From Sphingobium yanoikuyae (GTDB lineage: Bacteria > Pseudomonadota > Alphaproteobacteria > Sphingomonadales > Sphingomonadaceae), in contig NZ_CP053021.1 in assembly GCF_013001025.1 (NCBI RefSeq), positions 2,063,501 to 2,127,500 on the forward strand: a stretch of 64,000 bases of DNA. Reading direction: 5' to 3'. The notes beneath the pieces were generated by a model. The model was not told where the DNA came from. It searched no databases and saw only the letters and a list, made by a program, of their open reading frames with translations. The translations under genes were made by a program, and so were the position numbers. Position 1 is the stretch's first letter; every line of letters starts with the position of its first letter. Shown here in pieces: positions 16,538-26,730 of this stretch.

Positions 16538-18190
16538 CTACATGTTCGGATAATTCGGTCCTCCGCCGCCCTCGGGCACGACCCAGTTGATATTCTGGGT
16601 CGGGTCCTTGATGTCGCATGTCTTGCAGTGGACGCAATTCTGCGCGTTGATCTGGAAGCGAGGCTCCCCTTCATCCAGACCGACCACTTCATAGACACCG
16701 GCAGGACAATAACGCTGAGCCGGCTCGTCATAAAGGGGCAGATTGTAGGAAATGGGGACCGACGGATCCTTCAACTGCAGATGGACCGGCTGGTCCTCCT
16801 CATGATTGGTGTTCGACAGGAACACAGAGGACAGACGATCGAAACTGATCACGCCATCGGGCTTGGGATAGGCGATCTTCTCGCACTGGTCCTTGCGCCA
16901 CAATTTCTCGCAATCGGGCTTGTGCTTCATGGTGAAAGGCAGGCCGATCTTGAGCGTGCGCATCCACATGTCGATGCCGGCCAGCAGCGTGCCGATGGTG
17001 TTGCCGAACTTGGCCAGCAGCGGCTCGGCATTCTTCACCAGTTTCAGTTCGTCCGCGATCCAGCAGGAACGCAGCCGATCCTCATAATCGTGCAGCACGT
17101 CGCGCGCGCGCTCGTCCTGGATCGCCTCGAACGCGGCCTCGGCGGCCAGCATGCCCGACTTCATCGCGGTATGGCTGCCCTTGATGCGCGGCACATTGAC
17201 GAATCCGGCCGAGCAACCGATCAGCGCGCCACCGGGGAAGACCAGCTTGGGGATCGACTGCCAGCCGCCCTCGTTGATCGCGCGCGCGCCATAGGAAACG
17301 CGGCGGCCGCCCTCCAGAAACTTGCGGATTTCCGGATGCTGCTTCCAGCGCTGGAATTCCTCGAACGGATAGAGGTGCGGGTTGCGATAGCCCAGGCCCA
17401 CGACGAAGCCGAGCGCAACCTGGCCATTGGCCTGATGATAGAGAAAACCACCGCCATATGCGTCAGTTAGCGGCCATCCCTGCGTATGGATGACAAGACC
17501 CGACTGATGCTTGGCGGGATCGATGTCCCACAATTCCTTCATCCCCAGGCCATAGACCTGCGGCTCGCAATCGGCCTCCAGGTCAAACTGGCGCTTGAGG
17601 ATCTTGGTCAGGTGGCCGCGCGCGCCCTCCGCAAAGAAGGTATATTTGGCGTGCAGTTCCAGGCCTGGCTGATAGTCCGCCTTGCGCTCGCCATCACGGG
17701 CGATGCCCATGTCGCCGGTCGCGACGCCCTTCACGCTGCCATCCTCATTGTAGAGGATTTCGGCGGCGGCGAAGCCGGGGAAGATTTCGACGCCCAGCCC
17801 CTCGGCCTGCTCGGCCAGCCAGCGGCACAAATTGCCCAGCGATCCGGTATAGGTGCCCTTGTTGTGCATCCAGCCCGGCGTCATGATGTGCGGCATCGCC
17901 ATCTTGCCAGCCTTGGACAAGACCCAATGCTGATTGTCGGTGACCGGAACATCGGCCATCGGGCAGCCCTGTTCCTTCCAGTCGGGGATCAGCTCATCCA
18001 GCGCCCTGGGATCGACCACCGCGCCCGACAGGATATGGGCGCCGATTTCCGACCCCTTTTCCAGCACGCAGACGGCCAGTTCCTGCCCGGCGGCATTGGC
18101 CAGTTGCTTCAGCCGGATTGCTGCAGACAGGCCAGCCGGTCCCCCACCGACGATGACGATGTCATAGGGCATCGAATCCCGTTCGCTCAT
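16538..18190 (-). CDS. Electron transfer flavoprotein-ubiquinone oxidoreductase
   Basis: Passes electrons from reduced ETF (from fatty-acid and amino-acid dehydrogenases) to ubiquinone in the membrane. The 550-residue protein has an N-terminal FAD motif IVGGGPAGLSAA, a central quinone-binding and membrane-surface region, and a C-terminal ferredoxin-like 4Fe-4S segment CVHCKTCDIKDP. Length matches the family. ATG 18190 has GGAGGG just upstream; the upstream extension to 18268 has no support. The etfAB genes are not in this window. Confidence 0.95.
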   Translation of the reverse strand: MSERDSMPYDIVIVGGGPAGLSAAIRLKQLANAAGQELAVCVLEKGSEIGAHILSGAVVDPRALDELIPDWKEQGCPMADVPVTDNQHWVLSKAGKMAMPHIMTPGWMHNKGTYTGSLGNLCRWLAEQAEGLGVEIFPGFAAAEILYNEDGSVKGVATGDMGIARDGERKADYQPGLELHAKYTFFAEGARGHLTKILKRQFDLEADCEPQVYGLGMKELWDIDPAKHQSGLVIHTQGWPLTDAYGGGFLYHQANGQVALGFVVGLGYRNPHLYPFEEFQRWKQHPEIRKFLEGGRRVSYGARAINEGGWQSIPKLVFPGGALIGCSAGFVNVPRIKGSHTAMKSGMLAAEAAFEAIQDERARDVLHDYEDRLRSCWIADELKLVKNAEPLLAKFGNTIGTLLAGIDMWMRTLKIGLPFTMKHKPDCEKLWRKDQCEKIAYPKPDGVISFDRLSSVFLSNTNHEEDQPVHLQLKDPSVPISYNLPLYDEPAQRYCPAGVYEVVGLDEGEPRFQINAQNCVHCKTCDIKDPTQNINWVVPEGGGGPNYPNM

Positions 18191-18271
18191 AATCCCTCCA
18201 TAAAGGCGCCCGCCAGCACATGTCCGGCCATCCGGTCGCCTTATTACTCCAACGTTTTGACATTCCACGCG

Positions 18272-19054
18272 ATGAAGATTCTTGACCCTCGCGTCAACCT
18301 CTGGCCCAAGGGCATCGTGATGCGGGGATTAGAGCGGGACTTTGGAGCCGCAGCGCCTGACGCCTATCTGGCGTGGTGGTCGCTGGCGGGGGTGGATGGC
18401 GCCGTAGCGGAAGCTCCAGTCAACTGGTTGCGGCCGCAGCCGACGCGCGCACAGCTGGCCGAGCAGGCTGCGAAGGCCTTTGCTCCGCCGCCGCCCGAAA
18501 AACCCAAGACGCTCGACGCCTATCTCGAATGGCTTGCCAGTGATTCGGCCCAGCCCGAACGCAAATGGCCCGGCACCCCGATCCTGCCGACCGGCCCGGC
18601 CGAAGCATCGCTGATGGTCATCACCGACATGCCCGACATGGCAGATGCCGGCGCGGGCCATTTGTTCGCCGATCGCGCCGGCACTCTGTTCGACGCCATG
18701 ATGCGAGCCATCGGCCTGCGCCGTGACGATATCTGCCTAGCCTCACTGTTCACCGTCCGCCCCGCCGGCGGCATGGTGGAGGCAAGCGATCTGGCTCATG
18801 TCGCCGATCGCATCAGGCTCCATGTCCATCTCGCTGCGCCGCGCCGCCTGCTCCTGTTGGGCGATCGGACGGCCCGTGCGCTGCTTCCGACCGATGGCGC
18901 CGACCGGCCCGCCGGTTTACACCCCTTTAACCATGATGGCGGCACTGTGCCCGCCATTGCCACATTCCATCCGCGCCTGCTGCTCAGCCAGCCCGCGGCC
19001 AAGGCGGAATGCTGGCGCGCCCTGCAAAGCCTGATTGAGGAAGACCGCCCGTGA
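18272..19054 (+). CDS. UDG-like protein (uracil-DNA glycosylase superfamily, apparently without Fe-S cluster)
   Basis: A 260-residue protein whose C-terminal 170 residues follow the family 4/5 uracil-DNA glycosylase plan: LMVITDMPD where active enzymes have a GExPG loop, then GTLFDAMMRAIGL, then ATFHPRLLLSQPAAK as motif B (HPS-like). Only two cysteines are present, neither in a cluster arrangement, so the usual 4Fe-4S cluster is probably lost. The N-terminal 90 residues carry a proline-rich linker (PPPPEKP). It is divergent from ETF-QO with an 81-base gap, and its stop overlaps the next gene as GTGA. Confidence 0.7.
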   Translation: MKILDPRVNLWPKGIVMRGLERDFGAAAPDAYLAWWSLAGVDGAVAEAPVNWLRPQPTRAQLAEQAAKAFAPPPPEKPKTLDAYLEWLASDSAQPERKWPGTPILPTGPAEASLMVITDMPDMADAGAGHLFADRAGTLFDAMMRAIGLRRDDICLASLFTVRPAGGMVEASDLAHVADRIRLHVHLAAPRRLLLLGDRTARALLPTDGADRPAGLHPFNHDGGTVPAIATFHPRLLLSQPAAKAECWRALQSLIEEDRP

Positions 19055-20838
19055 TTCGCGTTGCAACCCGCATTTCCAGCCTTGCCCTGCTCAGCATGAG
19101 CGCGGCGCTGGCGATCCCGGCCGGCGCCAAGGCGGCCGAAACCCTCCCCCTCTTGCCGAACAGCGCCGCCGCCGCCACGCCGCTGCAGCTGTCCGATGGC
19201 GACAAGGCGCGCTACAATGCCATCTTCGCCGCCCTGCGTGACCAGAAATGGTCGGATGCCAAGGCGATGATCCTGGCACTCGACCCGCAGGATGCGGTCC
19301 GTCCGCTCGCCCTGTCAGAACTTTATCTTGCCAAGGGGTCGCCGCGTGTCGAGCTGTTCGACCTGCTCGACCTCGTCAACAAGGCAGCCTGGCTGCCCAA
19401 GGCCGACCAGCTTTCCCGCCTGGCGCAGAAGCGCGGCGCGACCATCCTGCCCGATCTGCCGCAGGTCCAGAAGCTGGTATGGCTGGGCTCAGCACCCCGC
19501 CGCCAATATGTCAGCGGCAGCAAGACGGACGTTCTGGCCCAGAGCCTGTCGGCCCAGATCCTGACCTTCATCAAGAATGATGATCCGGCCGGCGCGGAAG
19601 GCTTGCTCACCGCTGGCGAAGCGGGCCTGACGCCCGAAGGCCTGACCGAGGTGCGCCAGCGTGTCGCCTGGGCCTATTATATCGAAAGCGACGATCTCAA
19701 CGCGCGCCGCATGGCTGCGCGTGCGCTCGAAACTCGTACCGGCGGCGACTGGACCGTGCAGGCACACTGGACCACGGGCCTGGCCGCCTGGCGCCAGAAT
19801 GATTGCCGCGCTGCCGCCCCGGCCTTCGCCAATGTCGCCGCACTGGCGGGCGACGCCGACATGCGCGCGGCCGGCGCCTATTGGGCATCGCGCGCCTATA
19901 TGGTCTGCGGCGAGGCCGAGAAGGTCGAGAATATGCTGAAGCTCGCGGCGCGATCCGACGAGACATTCTATGGCCTGCTCGCCCGCGAGAGCCTGGGCAT
20001 GCCACTGGGCGGCGCGACCATGAACGCGCGTTTCAGCGACAATGACTGGCGCCAGCTCAAAGACAGCCCCAATGTCCGCAGCGCGATCGCGCTGGCCGAT
20101 ATTGGCGAGAATGGCCGCGCCGACGAGATTTTGCGCTATCAGGCGAAGCTTGGCGGCACGACCCAATATGATGCGCTGCTCCGCCTGGCCAGCGCGCTCA
20201 ACCTGCCCGCAACCCAGCTCTGGCTCGCCCATAATGGCCCGGCCGGCAAGCAGCCCGACAGTTTCGCCCGCTTCCCGGCGCCGGCCTGGCGGCCGGACGG
20301 CGGCTGGCGTGTCGACCCGTCGCTGATCTACGCCCATACGCTGCAGGAATCCGGCTTCCGTTCGGACGTCGTCTCCAGCGCCGGCGCCCGCGGCCTGATG
20401 CAGGTCCGCCCCGGAACCGCCGGCGATGTCGGCCTGTCCAACGCATCGCAGCTGTTCGTGCCGTCCACCAACATGGAATATGGCCAGCGCTATCTGGAAT
20501 CGCTCCGCGACATGAGCGCGACGGGCGGCCTGCTGCCCAAGGTGATGGCCGCCTATAATGCCGGCCCGCTGCCGGTCGAACGCTGGAACAGCGAGGTGAA
20601 GGACAAGGGCGATCCCCTGCTCTTCATCGAATCCCTGCCCTATTATGAAACCCGCGCCTATGTGAACATCGTCATGCGCAACTATTGGATGTACCAGATC
20701 CAGGCAAAGGGCGAGGCGGATTGCCTGACCGGTATGGCGCAGGGCATGTGGCCAACCTTTCCCAATGCCAAGGGCGTCAAGCTGGTGCGTCTCAGCAAGG
20801 CCGATGGCCGGGCGATGCTCGCCGGCGGATCGGACTGA
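19051..20838 (+). CDS. Soluble lytic murein transglycosylase (SLT family)
   Basis: Periplasmic enzyme cleaving peptidoglycan glycan strands with 1,6-anhydro product formation. The 595-residue protein begins with a signal peptide (about 1-28, ending GAKAAE), has a long alpha-helical superhelix, then the catalytic SLT domain from about 420, with catalytic Glu433 in LQESGF followed by [11 protein letters not shown] and AYNAGP. The start is GTG 19051, overlapping the preceding stop by 4 bases. A position downstream of a UDG-like gene and before moaB suggests one transcript rather than one pathway. Confidence 0.93.
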   Translation: MIRVATRISSLALLSMSAALAIPAGAKAAETLPLLPNSAAAATPLQLSDGDKARYNAIFAALRDQKWSDAKAMILALDPQDAVRPLALSELYLAKGSPRVELFDLLDLVNKAAWLPKADQLSRLAQKRGATILPDLPQVQKLVWLGSAPRRQYVSGSKTDVLAQSLSAQILTFIKNDDPAGAEGLLTAGEAGLTPEGLTEVRQRVAWAYYIESDDLNARRMAARALETRTGGDWTVQAHWTTGLAAWRQNDCRAAAPAFANVAALAGDADMRAAGAYWASRAYMVCGEAEKVENMLKLAARSDETFYGLLARESLGMPLGGATMNARFSDNDWRQLKDSPNVRSAIALADIGENGRADEILRYQAKLGGTTQYDALLRLASALNLPATQLWLAHNGPAGKQPDSFARFPAPAWRPDGGWRVDPSLIYAHTLQESGFRSDVVSSAGARGLMQVRPGTAGDVGLSNASQLFVPSTNMEYGQRYLESLRDMSATGGLLPKVMAAYNAGPLPVERWNSEVKDKGDPLLFIESLPYYETRAYVNIVMRNYWMYQIQAKGEADCLTGMAQGMWPTFPNAKGVKLVRLSKADGRAMLAGGSD

Positions 20839-21365
20839 TGCCGATCGACGAGGGCCGGACCTTCCTGCCCGTCCGCATCGCCGTCCTGACCGTTTCCGAC
20901 ACCCGCACCTTGGCCGATGACCGGTCCGGCGACACGCTGGTCGAGCGCCTGACCGGCGCAGGTCATGTCCTGGCCGACCGGCTGATCGTTATCGATGATC
21001 GCCGCGCCATCGTCGCGCGCCTTCAAGCCTGGATCGACGATCCGCAGGTCGATGTGATCCTGACCACTGGCGGCACCGGCGTCACCGGCCGGGACGTCAC
21101 GCCCGAGGCACTGGCCCAGGTGCAGGACAAGGAAATTCCCGGTTTCGGCGAACTCTTCCGGTGGCTCAGCTATCAGTCGATCGGCACCTCGACCATCCAG
21201 TCGCGCGCCACCGCCTGCGTCGCGCGCGGCACCTATATCTTCGCCCTGCCCGGCTCGACCGGCGCGGTCCGCGACGCCTGGGACGGCATTCTCGCCAGCC
21301 AGCTCGACAGCCGGTTCCGCCCCTGCAATTTCGTCGAACTGATGCCGCGCCTCACCGAGCGCTGA
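20838..21365 (+). CDS. moaB: Molybdenum cofactor biosynthesis protein B
   Basis: MoaB/MogA-type protein that adenylylates molybdopterin before molybdenum insertion. The 175-residue protein has VLTVSDTRT near the N-terminus, the binding motif [11 protein letters not shown], and ALPGSTGAV toward the end. ATG 20838 shares a base with the transglycosylase stop. No other moa genes are in the window. A repeat-derived terminator follows the stop. Confidence 0.93.
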   Translation: MPIDEGRTFLPVRIAVLTVSDTRTLADDRSGDTLVERLTGAGHVLADRLIVIDDRRAIVARLQAWIDDPQVDVILTTGGTGVTGRDVTPEALAQVQDKEIPGFGELFRWLSYQSIGTSTIQSRATACVARGTYIFALPGSTGAVRDAWDGILASQLDSRFRPCNFVELMPRLTER

Positions 21366-21370
21366 GCGGC

Positions 21371-21425
21371 TGTTTGGAAAATCGCAAAAGGGCGATTTTT
21401 CGTTACGGTTCCGGCCCGCGCCCCT
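21371..21425 (+). terminator. moaB terminator within a dispersed repeat
   Basis: AAAATCGC (21378-21385) pairs with GCGATTTT (21392-21399) around AAAAGG and runs into a T-tract, a good intrinsic terminator. The whole stretch, from CTGTTTGG through CCGGCCCGCGCCCC, aligns base for base over long parts with 43823-43880 after the TadG gene, so it is one copy of a repeat family. Confidence 0.8.
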
Positions 21426-21938
21426 TCACTTCTTGAGCGTGGGCGCCGGGTTCTCCTTGAAGAATTTGCTGAGTTCGCCGAGCATCACTGACCACCAGTC
21501 GACCACGTCGGCGAAATTCTCCTGGTTGAGACCGCCGATCGTGCTGACGTCATAGGACACGTCCAGCGTCTTGTCGTCGGCCAGCGACATCTGGATGAAG
21601 CGCTTGGACTGGTTCCACTTGTTCGCCAGCTCGACCGTGTTGCCGCCATCATCCGCGAAATTGATACCGAACTGCAACGAGTTGCAGTCCTTCATCTCTT
21701 CGCAGCCATAGAAATAGATGGTGAAATTATAGCCGCTGGCAGCGCTCTCGATCATCGGATTGCCGGTTGACTTGCTCTTGGTCAGCGCCGCCTTGTAACC
21801 TGCCGCCTGCAACGCATCGGCCACCGACTGGGGTCGGCTGGCGCAGACCATATTTGCGGCACAATCCGTCGTCGGCGTCGCGGCATCGGCCGCGCCTGCC
21901 ATCATCATCAGAGCCGGAACAAGCCACCAGGCACGCAT
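21426..21938 (-). CDS. YbjN-domain secreted protein
   Basis: A 170-residue protein with a signal peptide (about 1-19, ending GAADAA) followed by two early cysteines and a YbjN-like alpha/beta domain (DALQAAGYKA, YFYGC, LQFGINF, NKWNQSKRF). YbjN proteins resemble type III secretion chaperone folds and have poorly defined roles in stress and motility in enterobacteria; no function can be given here. It converges with moaB and diverges from the radical SAM gene. Confidence 0.8.
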   Translation of the reverse strand: MRAWWLVPALMMMAGAADAATPTTDCAANMVCASRPQSVADALQAAGYKAALTKSKSTGNPMIESAASGYNFTIYFYGCEEMKDCNSLQFGINFADDGGNTVELANKWNQSKRFIQMSLADDKTLDVSYDVSTIGGLNQENFADVVDWWSVMLGELSKFFKENPAPTLKK

Positions 21939-22003
21939 GATATTTCCCCCTGCTTTCTAGGGGGCAGCCATGACGCGTCCGAAGCGGCCTTGTCAATGAG
22001 TTC

Positions 22004-23092
22004 ATGATATGTTCTTATTTCAAGATGGCGATTATTCCCGGACGCGGCGCAACGCACAACCAGGCAAGCAGCCGGTTCAACCTGGCCGCGCGCGAGGCGG
22101 ACGGCGACTGGCTCGACGCCGTGGAAGCGATCGACGGACCGGCCCAGAAACTGCGCACCAGCGTCTCGCTGATCACGCCGCGTACGATCATCTCGCGCAA
22201 CACGTCGCCCGACATCGCCTTCTCCCAGTCGATCAACGCCTATGCCGGCTGCGAGCATGGCTGCATCTATTGCTTTGCCCGGCCGACCCACGCCTATCAT
22301 GATCTGTCGCCGGGGCTGGATTTCGAAACACGCCTGTTCGCCAAGCCGGACGCGGCGGCGCTGCTGCGCAAGGAACTGGCGCGCGGTAATTACAGCGTCT
22401 CGCCCATCGCCATGGGCACGAATACCGATCCCTATCAGCCGATCGAGAAGGATTGGGAGATCACGCGCCAATTGCTGGAGGTGATGGTGGAATGCCGCCA
22501 TCCGGTCTTCATCACCACCAAGTCCGACCGCATCCTGCGCGACATCGACCTGCTTGCCGATCTGGCGCGCGACAATCTGGTCGCGGTGATGATTTCGGTC
22601 ACCTCGCTTGATCCCAAGGTCGCCCGTACGCTGGAGCCGCGCGCGCCCCATCCCGAACGGCGGATCGCCGCGATCGCTCGCCTGACTGAAGCCGGTGTGC
22701 CGGTATCGGCCAACATGTCGCCGATCATCCCGGCAATCAACGACCATGAGATCGAACAGGTGGTGGCGCGGCTCGCCATGGCCGGCGCGCAGGACGTCAA
22801 CTACATCCTGGTCCGCCTGCCGGATGAGGTCGCACCGTTGTTCCGCGCCTGGCTGGAAACCCATTATCCCGATCGCGCCGGCAAGGTGATGGCGATGATC
22901 CGGGACATTCGCGGCGGCCGCGACAATGATCCCGATTTCGGCAGCCGGATGCGCGGCCAGGGCGTCTGGGCCGACCTGACCCGCGCCCGCTTCACCAAGG
23001 CCCGCCGCAAGGCCAATCTGGGCCAGGCGCGAATCAGCGTCCGCACCGATCTGTTCCGGCCGCCCGAGGGTGCCCAGATGCAGCTCTTCTAA
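22004..23092 (+). CDS. PA0069-family radical SAM protein
   Basis: Radical SAM enzyme of unknown substrate, related to spore photoproduct lyase-like proteins. The 362-residue protein has the cluster motif CEHGCIYC (C-x3-C-x2-C) near residue 85, then AMGTNTDPYQP, TKSDRILRD and MISVTS, all hallmarks of this family. ATG 22004 is the longest start; ATG 22025 (MAIIPGRG) fits homologues at least as well, and neither has a strong ribosome site. It ends 6 bases before the convergent kup gene. Confidence 0.88.
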   Translation: MICSYFKMAIIPGRGATHNQASSRFNLAAREADGDWLDAVEAIDGPAQKLRTSVSLITPRTIISRNTSPDIAFSQSINAYAGCEHGCIYCFARPTHAYHDLSPGLDFETRLFAKPDAAALLRKELARGNYSVSPIAMGTNTDPYQPIEKDWEITRQLLEVMVECRHPVFITTKSDRILRDIDLLADLARDNLVAVMISVTSLDPKVARTLEPRAPHPERRIAAIARLTEAGVPVSANMSPIIPAINDHEIEQVVARLAMAGAQDVNYILVRLPDEVAPLFRAWLETHYPDRAGKVMAMIRDIRGGRDNDPDFGSRMRGQGVWADLTRARFTKARRKANLGQARISVRTDLFRPPEGAQMQLF

Positions 23093-23098
23093 GCGCCC

Positions 23099-25021
23099 CT
23101 AAATCTCGACCTGGCTACCCAGTTCGACCACGCGATTGGTCGGCAGACGGAAGAACTCCATCGCACTTTCCGCGTTGCGGAGCATCCAGGCGAAGATCTT
23201 CTCGCGCCACAGCGGCATGCCGGGATTGGCCGAAGGCAGCAGCGTCTGGCGCGCCAGGAAGAAGCTGGTGTCCATCATCTTGAACGCCTGGCCACAACCG
23301 GTGACATTCTTGAGCGCGGCCGGAACATCCGGCTCCTGCATGAAGCCATATTGCAGCACCAGACGGAAGAAGCCGCGCCCCAGATCCTCCAGCTTGCACC
23401 GGCCGTCATCCTCGACCACCGGCACATCCTTGATCTTGACCGTCAACAGGATCACCCTCTCATGCAGCACCTTGTTGTGCTTGAGATTATGCAGCAGCGC
23501 ATGCGGCACGCCATCGGGCGTCGAGGTCATGAAGACAGCGGTGCCCGGCACGCGCACCGCGCTGTTGGCGGCCGAAGCCACGAATACCGGGATCGGCATC
23601 GCTGCCTCGCGCAGCCGTTCCTGCACCAGCCGGCGCCCACGAGACCAGGTGGTCAGCAAGGTGAAGACGACGAAGCCGATCAGCAGCGGGAACCAGCCGC
23701 CGTCGGGCACCTTGGTCAGATTGGCCGCCAGATAGGCGCCATCGACCAGGTAGAAGACGGCAAGCAGCGGCGCGGCATAATACCATTTCCAGTGCCACAG
23801 GCGGTAAAGCACCACGGTCAGCAGCACATTGTCGATGAACATCGCACCGGTGACGGCAATGCCATAAGCCGCGGTCAGGTTGGACGAGGTCTTGAAAACC
23901 AGCACCAGCAGGATGACCATCACCATCAGCCCCCAGTTGATCAGGGGAATGTAGATCTGGCCGGCCGTCGAGGCGCTGGTATGCTCGATCCGCAGACGCG
24001 GCATGAAGCCGAGTTGGATCGCCTGCTGTGTGACCGAGAAAGCGCCGGATATCACGGCCTGCGAGGCGATGATCGCCGCCAGCGTGGCAAGGCCGATCAG
24101 CGGCAACTGCATCCATTGCGGCGCGAGATTGTAGAAGGGGCTGTGCAGCGCCGCAGCGCCCTCACGGAAGAGCAGTGCGCCCTGCCCCATATAGTTGAGC
24201 ATCAGCGCCGGCAGCACGAAGATCAGCCAGGAGACGCGGATCGGGCTGCGGCCGAAATGGCCCATATCGGCATAGAGCGCTTCGGCGCCCGTCACCGCCA
24301 GCACGACCGAGCCCAGCGCCAGGAAGGCGGGCAGCGGATCGGTGGCAAAGAACATCACCGCCCAATAGGGATTGAAGGCGTAGAGAATGCCCGGCGTCTT
24401 GACGATGCTGAGCACGCCAAGCGACGCGATCGTCACGAAATATATCAGCATGATCGGCCCGAACAGGGTCGCAACCTTGTTGGTCCCCAGGCCCTGGATC
24501 CAGAACAGGCCGAGCAGGATCAGCACCGCAACCGGCAGGATCGCCGGCGCCAGATTGGCATTATAGACCGCCAGGCCTTCCACCGCCGACAGCACGGAAA
24601 CCGCCGGCGTGATCATCGAATCGCCGTAGAAGAGAGCCGTCGCGAACACGCCCAGCAGCACGATGCCACGCGACCAGCGCTGCGTCTTGGTCTGGCCGTT
24701 GATCAGCGCCAGCAGCGCCAGGCTACCGCCCTCGCCCTTATTGTCGGCGCGCATGATGATGCTGACATATTTGAGCGTCACGACCAGCATCATCGACCAG
24801 AACATCAGGCTGATGACGCCCAATATATGGTCGGGATCAAGGTCAAGATGATGGTGCCCCGCAAAAGTTTCGCGGAAGGCGTAGAGCGGGCTGGTGCCGA
24901 TATCGCCGAAGACGATACCGATCGCGCCGACGACCAGCTTGGCCGTGGCTTTCTGGCGGGCATGGCCATGCCCATCCTGCTCGCCGTCTTCGGGGACGGC
25001 GACCGCGCTGTCATCAGCCAT
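23099..25021 (-). CDS. kup: Kup-type potassium uptake transporter
   Basis: Proton-coupled K+ import through the inner membrane. The 640-residue protein has a soluble histidine-rich N-terminus (GHGHARQ), the diagnostic [10 protein letters not shown] at 39-48, about 12 membrane segments to residue 450, and a cytoplasmic C-terminal domain. ATG 25021 gives the standard length. It lies downstream of the ccm operon on the same strand after a 133-base gap in which I see no terminator or gene, so read-through is possible. Confidence 0.95.
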   Translation of the reverse strand: MADDSAVAVPEDGEQDGHGHARQKATAKLVVGAIGIVFGDIGTSPLYAFRETFAGHHHLDLDPDHILGVISLMFWSMMLVVTLKYVSIIMRADNKGEGGSLALLALINGQTKTQRWSRGIVLLGVFATALFYGDSMITPAVSVLSAVEGLAVYNANLAPAILPVAVLILLGLFWIQGLGTNKVATLFGPIMLIYFVTIASLGVLSIVKTPGILYAFNPYWAVMFFATDPLPAFLALGSVVLAVTGAEALYADMGHFGRSPIRVSWLIFVLPALMLNYMGQGALLFREGAAALHSPFYNLAPQWMQLPLIGLATLAAIIASQAVISGAFSVTQQAIQLGFMPRLRIEHTSASTAGQIYIPLINWGLMVMVILLVLVFKTSSNLTAAYGIAVTGAMFIDNVLLTVVLYRLWHWKWYYAAPLLAVFYLVDGAYLAANLTKVPDGGWFPLLIGFVVFTLLTTWSRGRRLVQERLREAAMPIPVFVASAANSAVRVPGTAVFMTSTPDGVPHALLHNLKHNKVLHERVILLTVKIKDVPVVEDDGRCKLEDLGRGFFRLVLQYGFMQEPDVPAALKNVTGCGQAFKMMDTSFFLARQTLLPSANPGMPLWREKIFAWMLRNAESAMEFFRLPTNRVVELGSQVEI

Positions 25022-25154
25022 GAAGGAAATGCTCGATCATCAATATCATGTCGCAACCCTTGCCAGGGCAATTCTCATTCCAAGGACGGAGCCCAGCAAA
25101 CCGCCGGCCCCTACCATGGGCACAGGGTTCACGCAATGATCGCCCCGATGCGGA

Positions 25155-25796
25155 TCATCGCGAAGCCGCATCCATCGCCAACATGGCATCGATACGCGCG
25201 ATATTCGCCTGCAGTTCCGCCTTGATCTTGCTGCCTTCGGGCGCCGATTGCGCCAGCGGCAACCATTGTTTGCGCGCCGCGTCCAACTGCCCGGCCTGGG
25301 CGAGGGCGAGGCCATAGAAATAGCGCGGCGCCGGCCCTTCCGGGTCCAGCCGCAACGCCTGCCGATAGGCATAGTCGGCCGCCGGCGCGACCACGCCATC
25401 GGCATGCGCAACCAGCGCATTCCCCATGCCGAGCCACAGATTGGCGTCGTCCGGCGCCTGCTTGAGGCCGGAGAGCAGGATGTTGGCTGCCTCCTTGGTC
25501 AGGCCGCGCCGCCCGTAGGAATCCGACATGATCAGCCATTGGCCGGCCGGGCCATAGCGCTCCGCCAGGCTGCGGCGTCGCTCCGCGAGCTTCTCGTCGA
25601 ACTGCGCTTCCTTCTCAGCCGCGACCTGTCGCGGCGCGCCGGCTAGGCCGGGATGCCCCTGCCAGGCATAGCCCGCGAGCCCGACCAGCAAAGCCGCCGC
25701 AACAATCTCCCGCGTCACGCGCGGAATGCGCCCGATGAAGCAGAGCGCCGCCATGGCAAGGATGGCGATGCCGAAAGCAATGATCCAGCCCGTCAT
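25155..25796 (-). CDS. ccmI: Cytochrome c biogenesis CcmI-like TPR protein
   Basis: Probable apocytochrome c chaperone partner of CcmF/CcmH. The 213-residue protein has two N-terminal membrane segments (about 4-20 and 31-48), then a periplasmic TPR domain (LIMSDSYGRRG, LWLGMGNAL, FYGLALAQAGQ). ATG 25796 overlaps the ccmH stop (ATGA). It corresponds to the C-terminal half of the fused E. coli CcmH. Confidence 0.88.
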   Translation of the reverse strand: MTGWIIAFGIAILAMAALCFIGRIPRVTREIVAAALLVGLAGYAWQGHPGLAGAPRQVAAEKEAQFDEKLAERRRSLAERYGPAGQWLIMSDSYGRRGLTKEAANILLSGLKQAPDDANLWLGMGNALVAHADGVVAPAADYAYRQALRLDPEGPAPRYFYGLALAQAGQLDAARKQWLPLAQSAPEGSKIKAELQANIARIDAMLAMDAASR

Positions 25797-26206
25797 GCCC
25801 GCGGTCTCCGCTTGATCCGTCCGCGCATCAACAATAGCCCCAATGCAAGCAACACGATCGGCGCGGCCCATAACGGCCAGAGGATCGGCGCGGCCGTCGG
25901 CTCATAGCTGACCCAGTCGCCATAGCGCTCGATCAGCCAGCGCCTGATATGCTCAGGCTCCTCCCCCGACCTGATCCGCTCGCGTATCTCGGAGCGCATG
26001 TCGCCAGCCATGCTGGCGTTCGAATCGGCGATCGACTGGCTCTGGCAGGTCAGGCAGCGGATGGTTTCCATCAGCGCCTTCGCCTTGCGCTCCAGCGCCG
26101 GATCGTCGAGCTGCCGATCGGCATAGGGCGCGGGCGGCAGGGCGGTCTGCGCCTGAACCGGCGCTGCCAGCATCAACAGGAGAAGAGAAAGCAGCCCCCT
26201 CATCAT
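25793..26206 (-). CDS. ccmH: Cytochrome c maturation thiol oxidoreductase CcmH
   Basis: Reduces the CXXC of apocytochrome c for heme attachment. The 137-residue protein has a signal peptide (about 1-19), the active-site RCLTCQ with Cys51 and Cys54, QSIADSNA directly after it, and one C-terminal membrane helix. The start overlaps the ccmG stop as ATGA. Confidence 0.94.
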   Translation of the reverse strand: MMRGLLSLLLLMLAAPVQAQTALPPAPYADRQLDDPALERKAKALMETIRCLTCQSQSIADSNASMAGDMRSEIRERIRSGEEPEHIRRWLIERYGDWVSYEPTAAPILWPLWAAPIVLLALGLLLMRGRIKRRPRA

Positions 26207-26730
26207 TGTGCGTCCTTCAGCCGTTGCAGCAGCATCGGCACGTCATCGGCGCGGATGTCACCAATATGCTGATAGGCGATCCTGCCCCTGCCATCGATCA
26301 CGAAGGTTTCCGGCACGCCCGACGAGCCCAGCGCGATCTGCACGCCACTGCGCGCATCCAGGCCGATCCGGCTATAGGGATTACCGTTGCGCGCCAGGAA
26401 GGCGTCGACATCGGGCCGGGCATCGCGGATCGCAATCGCGTCTATCGCCACCCCAGCCTGCTTGAGCGCCATCAGTTGCGGCGCCTCCGCCGCGCAGGGA
26501 ATGCACCAGCTGGCAAAGATGTTGAGCAGGCGCGGCTTGCCATCCGCCAATTGCGTGCTGGCGAGCGCGGGACGATCGCTGGCAGCAGCCGGCAGGGTGA
26601 AGGCCGGCAAAGCCTGGCCAATCAGCTTGGAGGTGATGACGCGGTCATCCGGCTTGAACAGGCCGCTTGCGAACAGCGCGAAGAAGCCGAGGAACAGGAC
26701 AAGCGGTAGCCAGATCAGCAGCTTCCTCAT
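26203..26730 (-). CDS. ccmG: Thiol:disulfide interchange protein CcmG/DsbE
   Basis: Membrane-anchored thioredoxin-like reductant in cytochrome c maturation. The 175-residue protein has one N-terminal membrane helix (about 5-23), the active site WCIPC with Cys76 and Cys79, and the cis-proline loop SSGVPETF. ATG 26730 overlaps the ccmF stop as ATGA; the longer upstream frame lies within ccmF and is discarded. Confidence 0.95.
   Translation of the reverse strand: MRKLLIWLPLVLFLGFFALFASGLFKPDDRVITSKLIGQALPAFTLPAAASDRPALASTQLADGKPRLLNIFASWCIPCAAEAPQLMALKQAGVAIDAIAIRDARPDVDAFLARNGNPYSRIGLDARSGVQIALGSSGVPETFVIDGRGRIAYQHIGDIRADDVPMLLQRLKDAQ

Noticed and set aside
23351..25225. 624-codon plus-strand frame opposite kup
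   Set aside because: It is dominated by His, Gln and Arg, as expected from antisense of a membrane protein gene. The Kup signature supports the minus strand.
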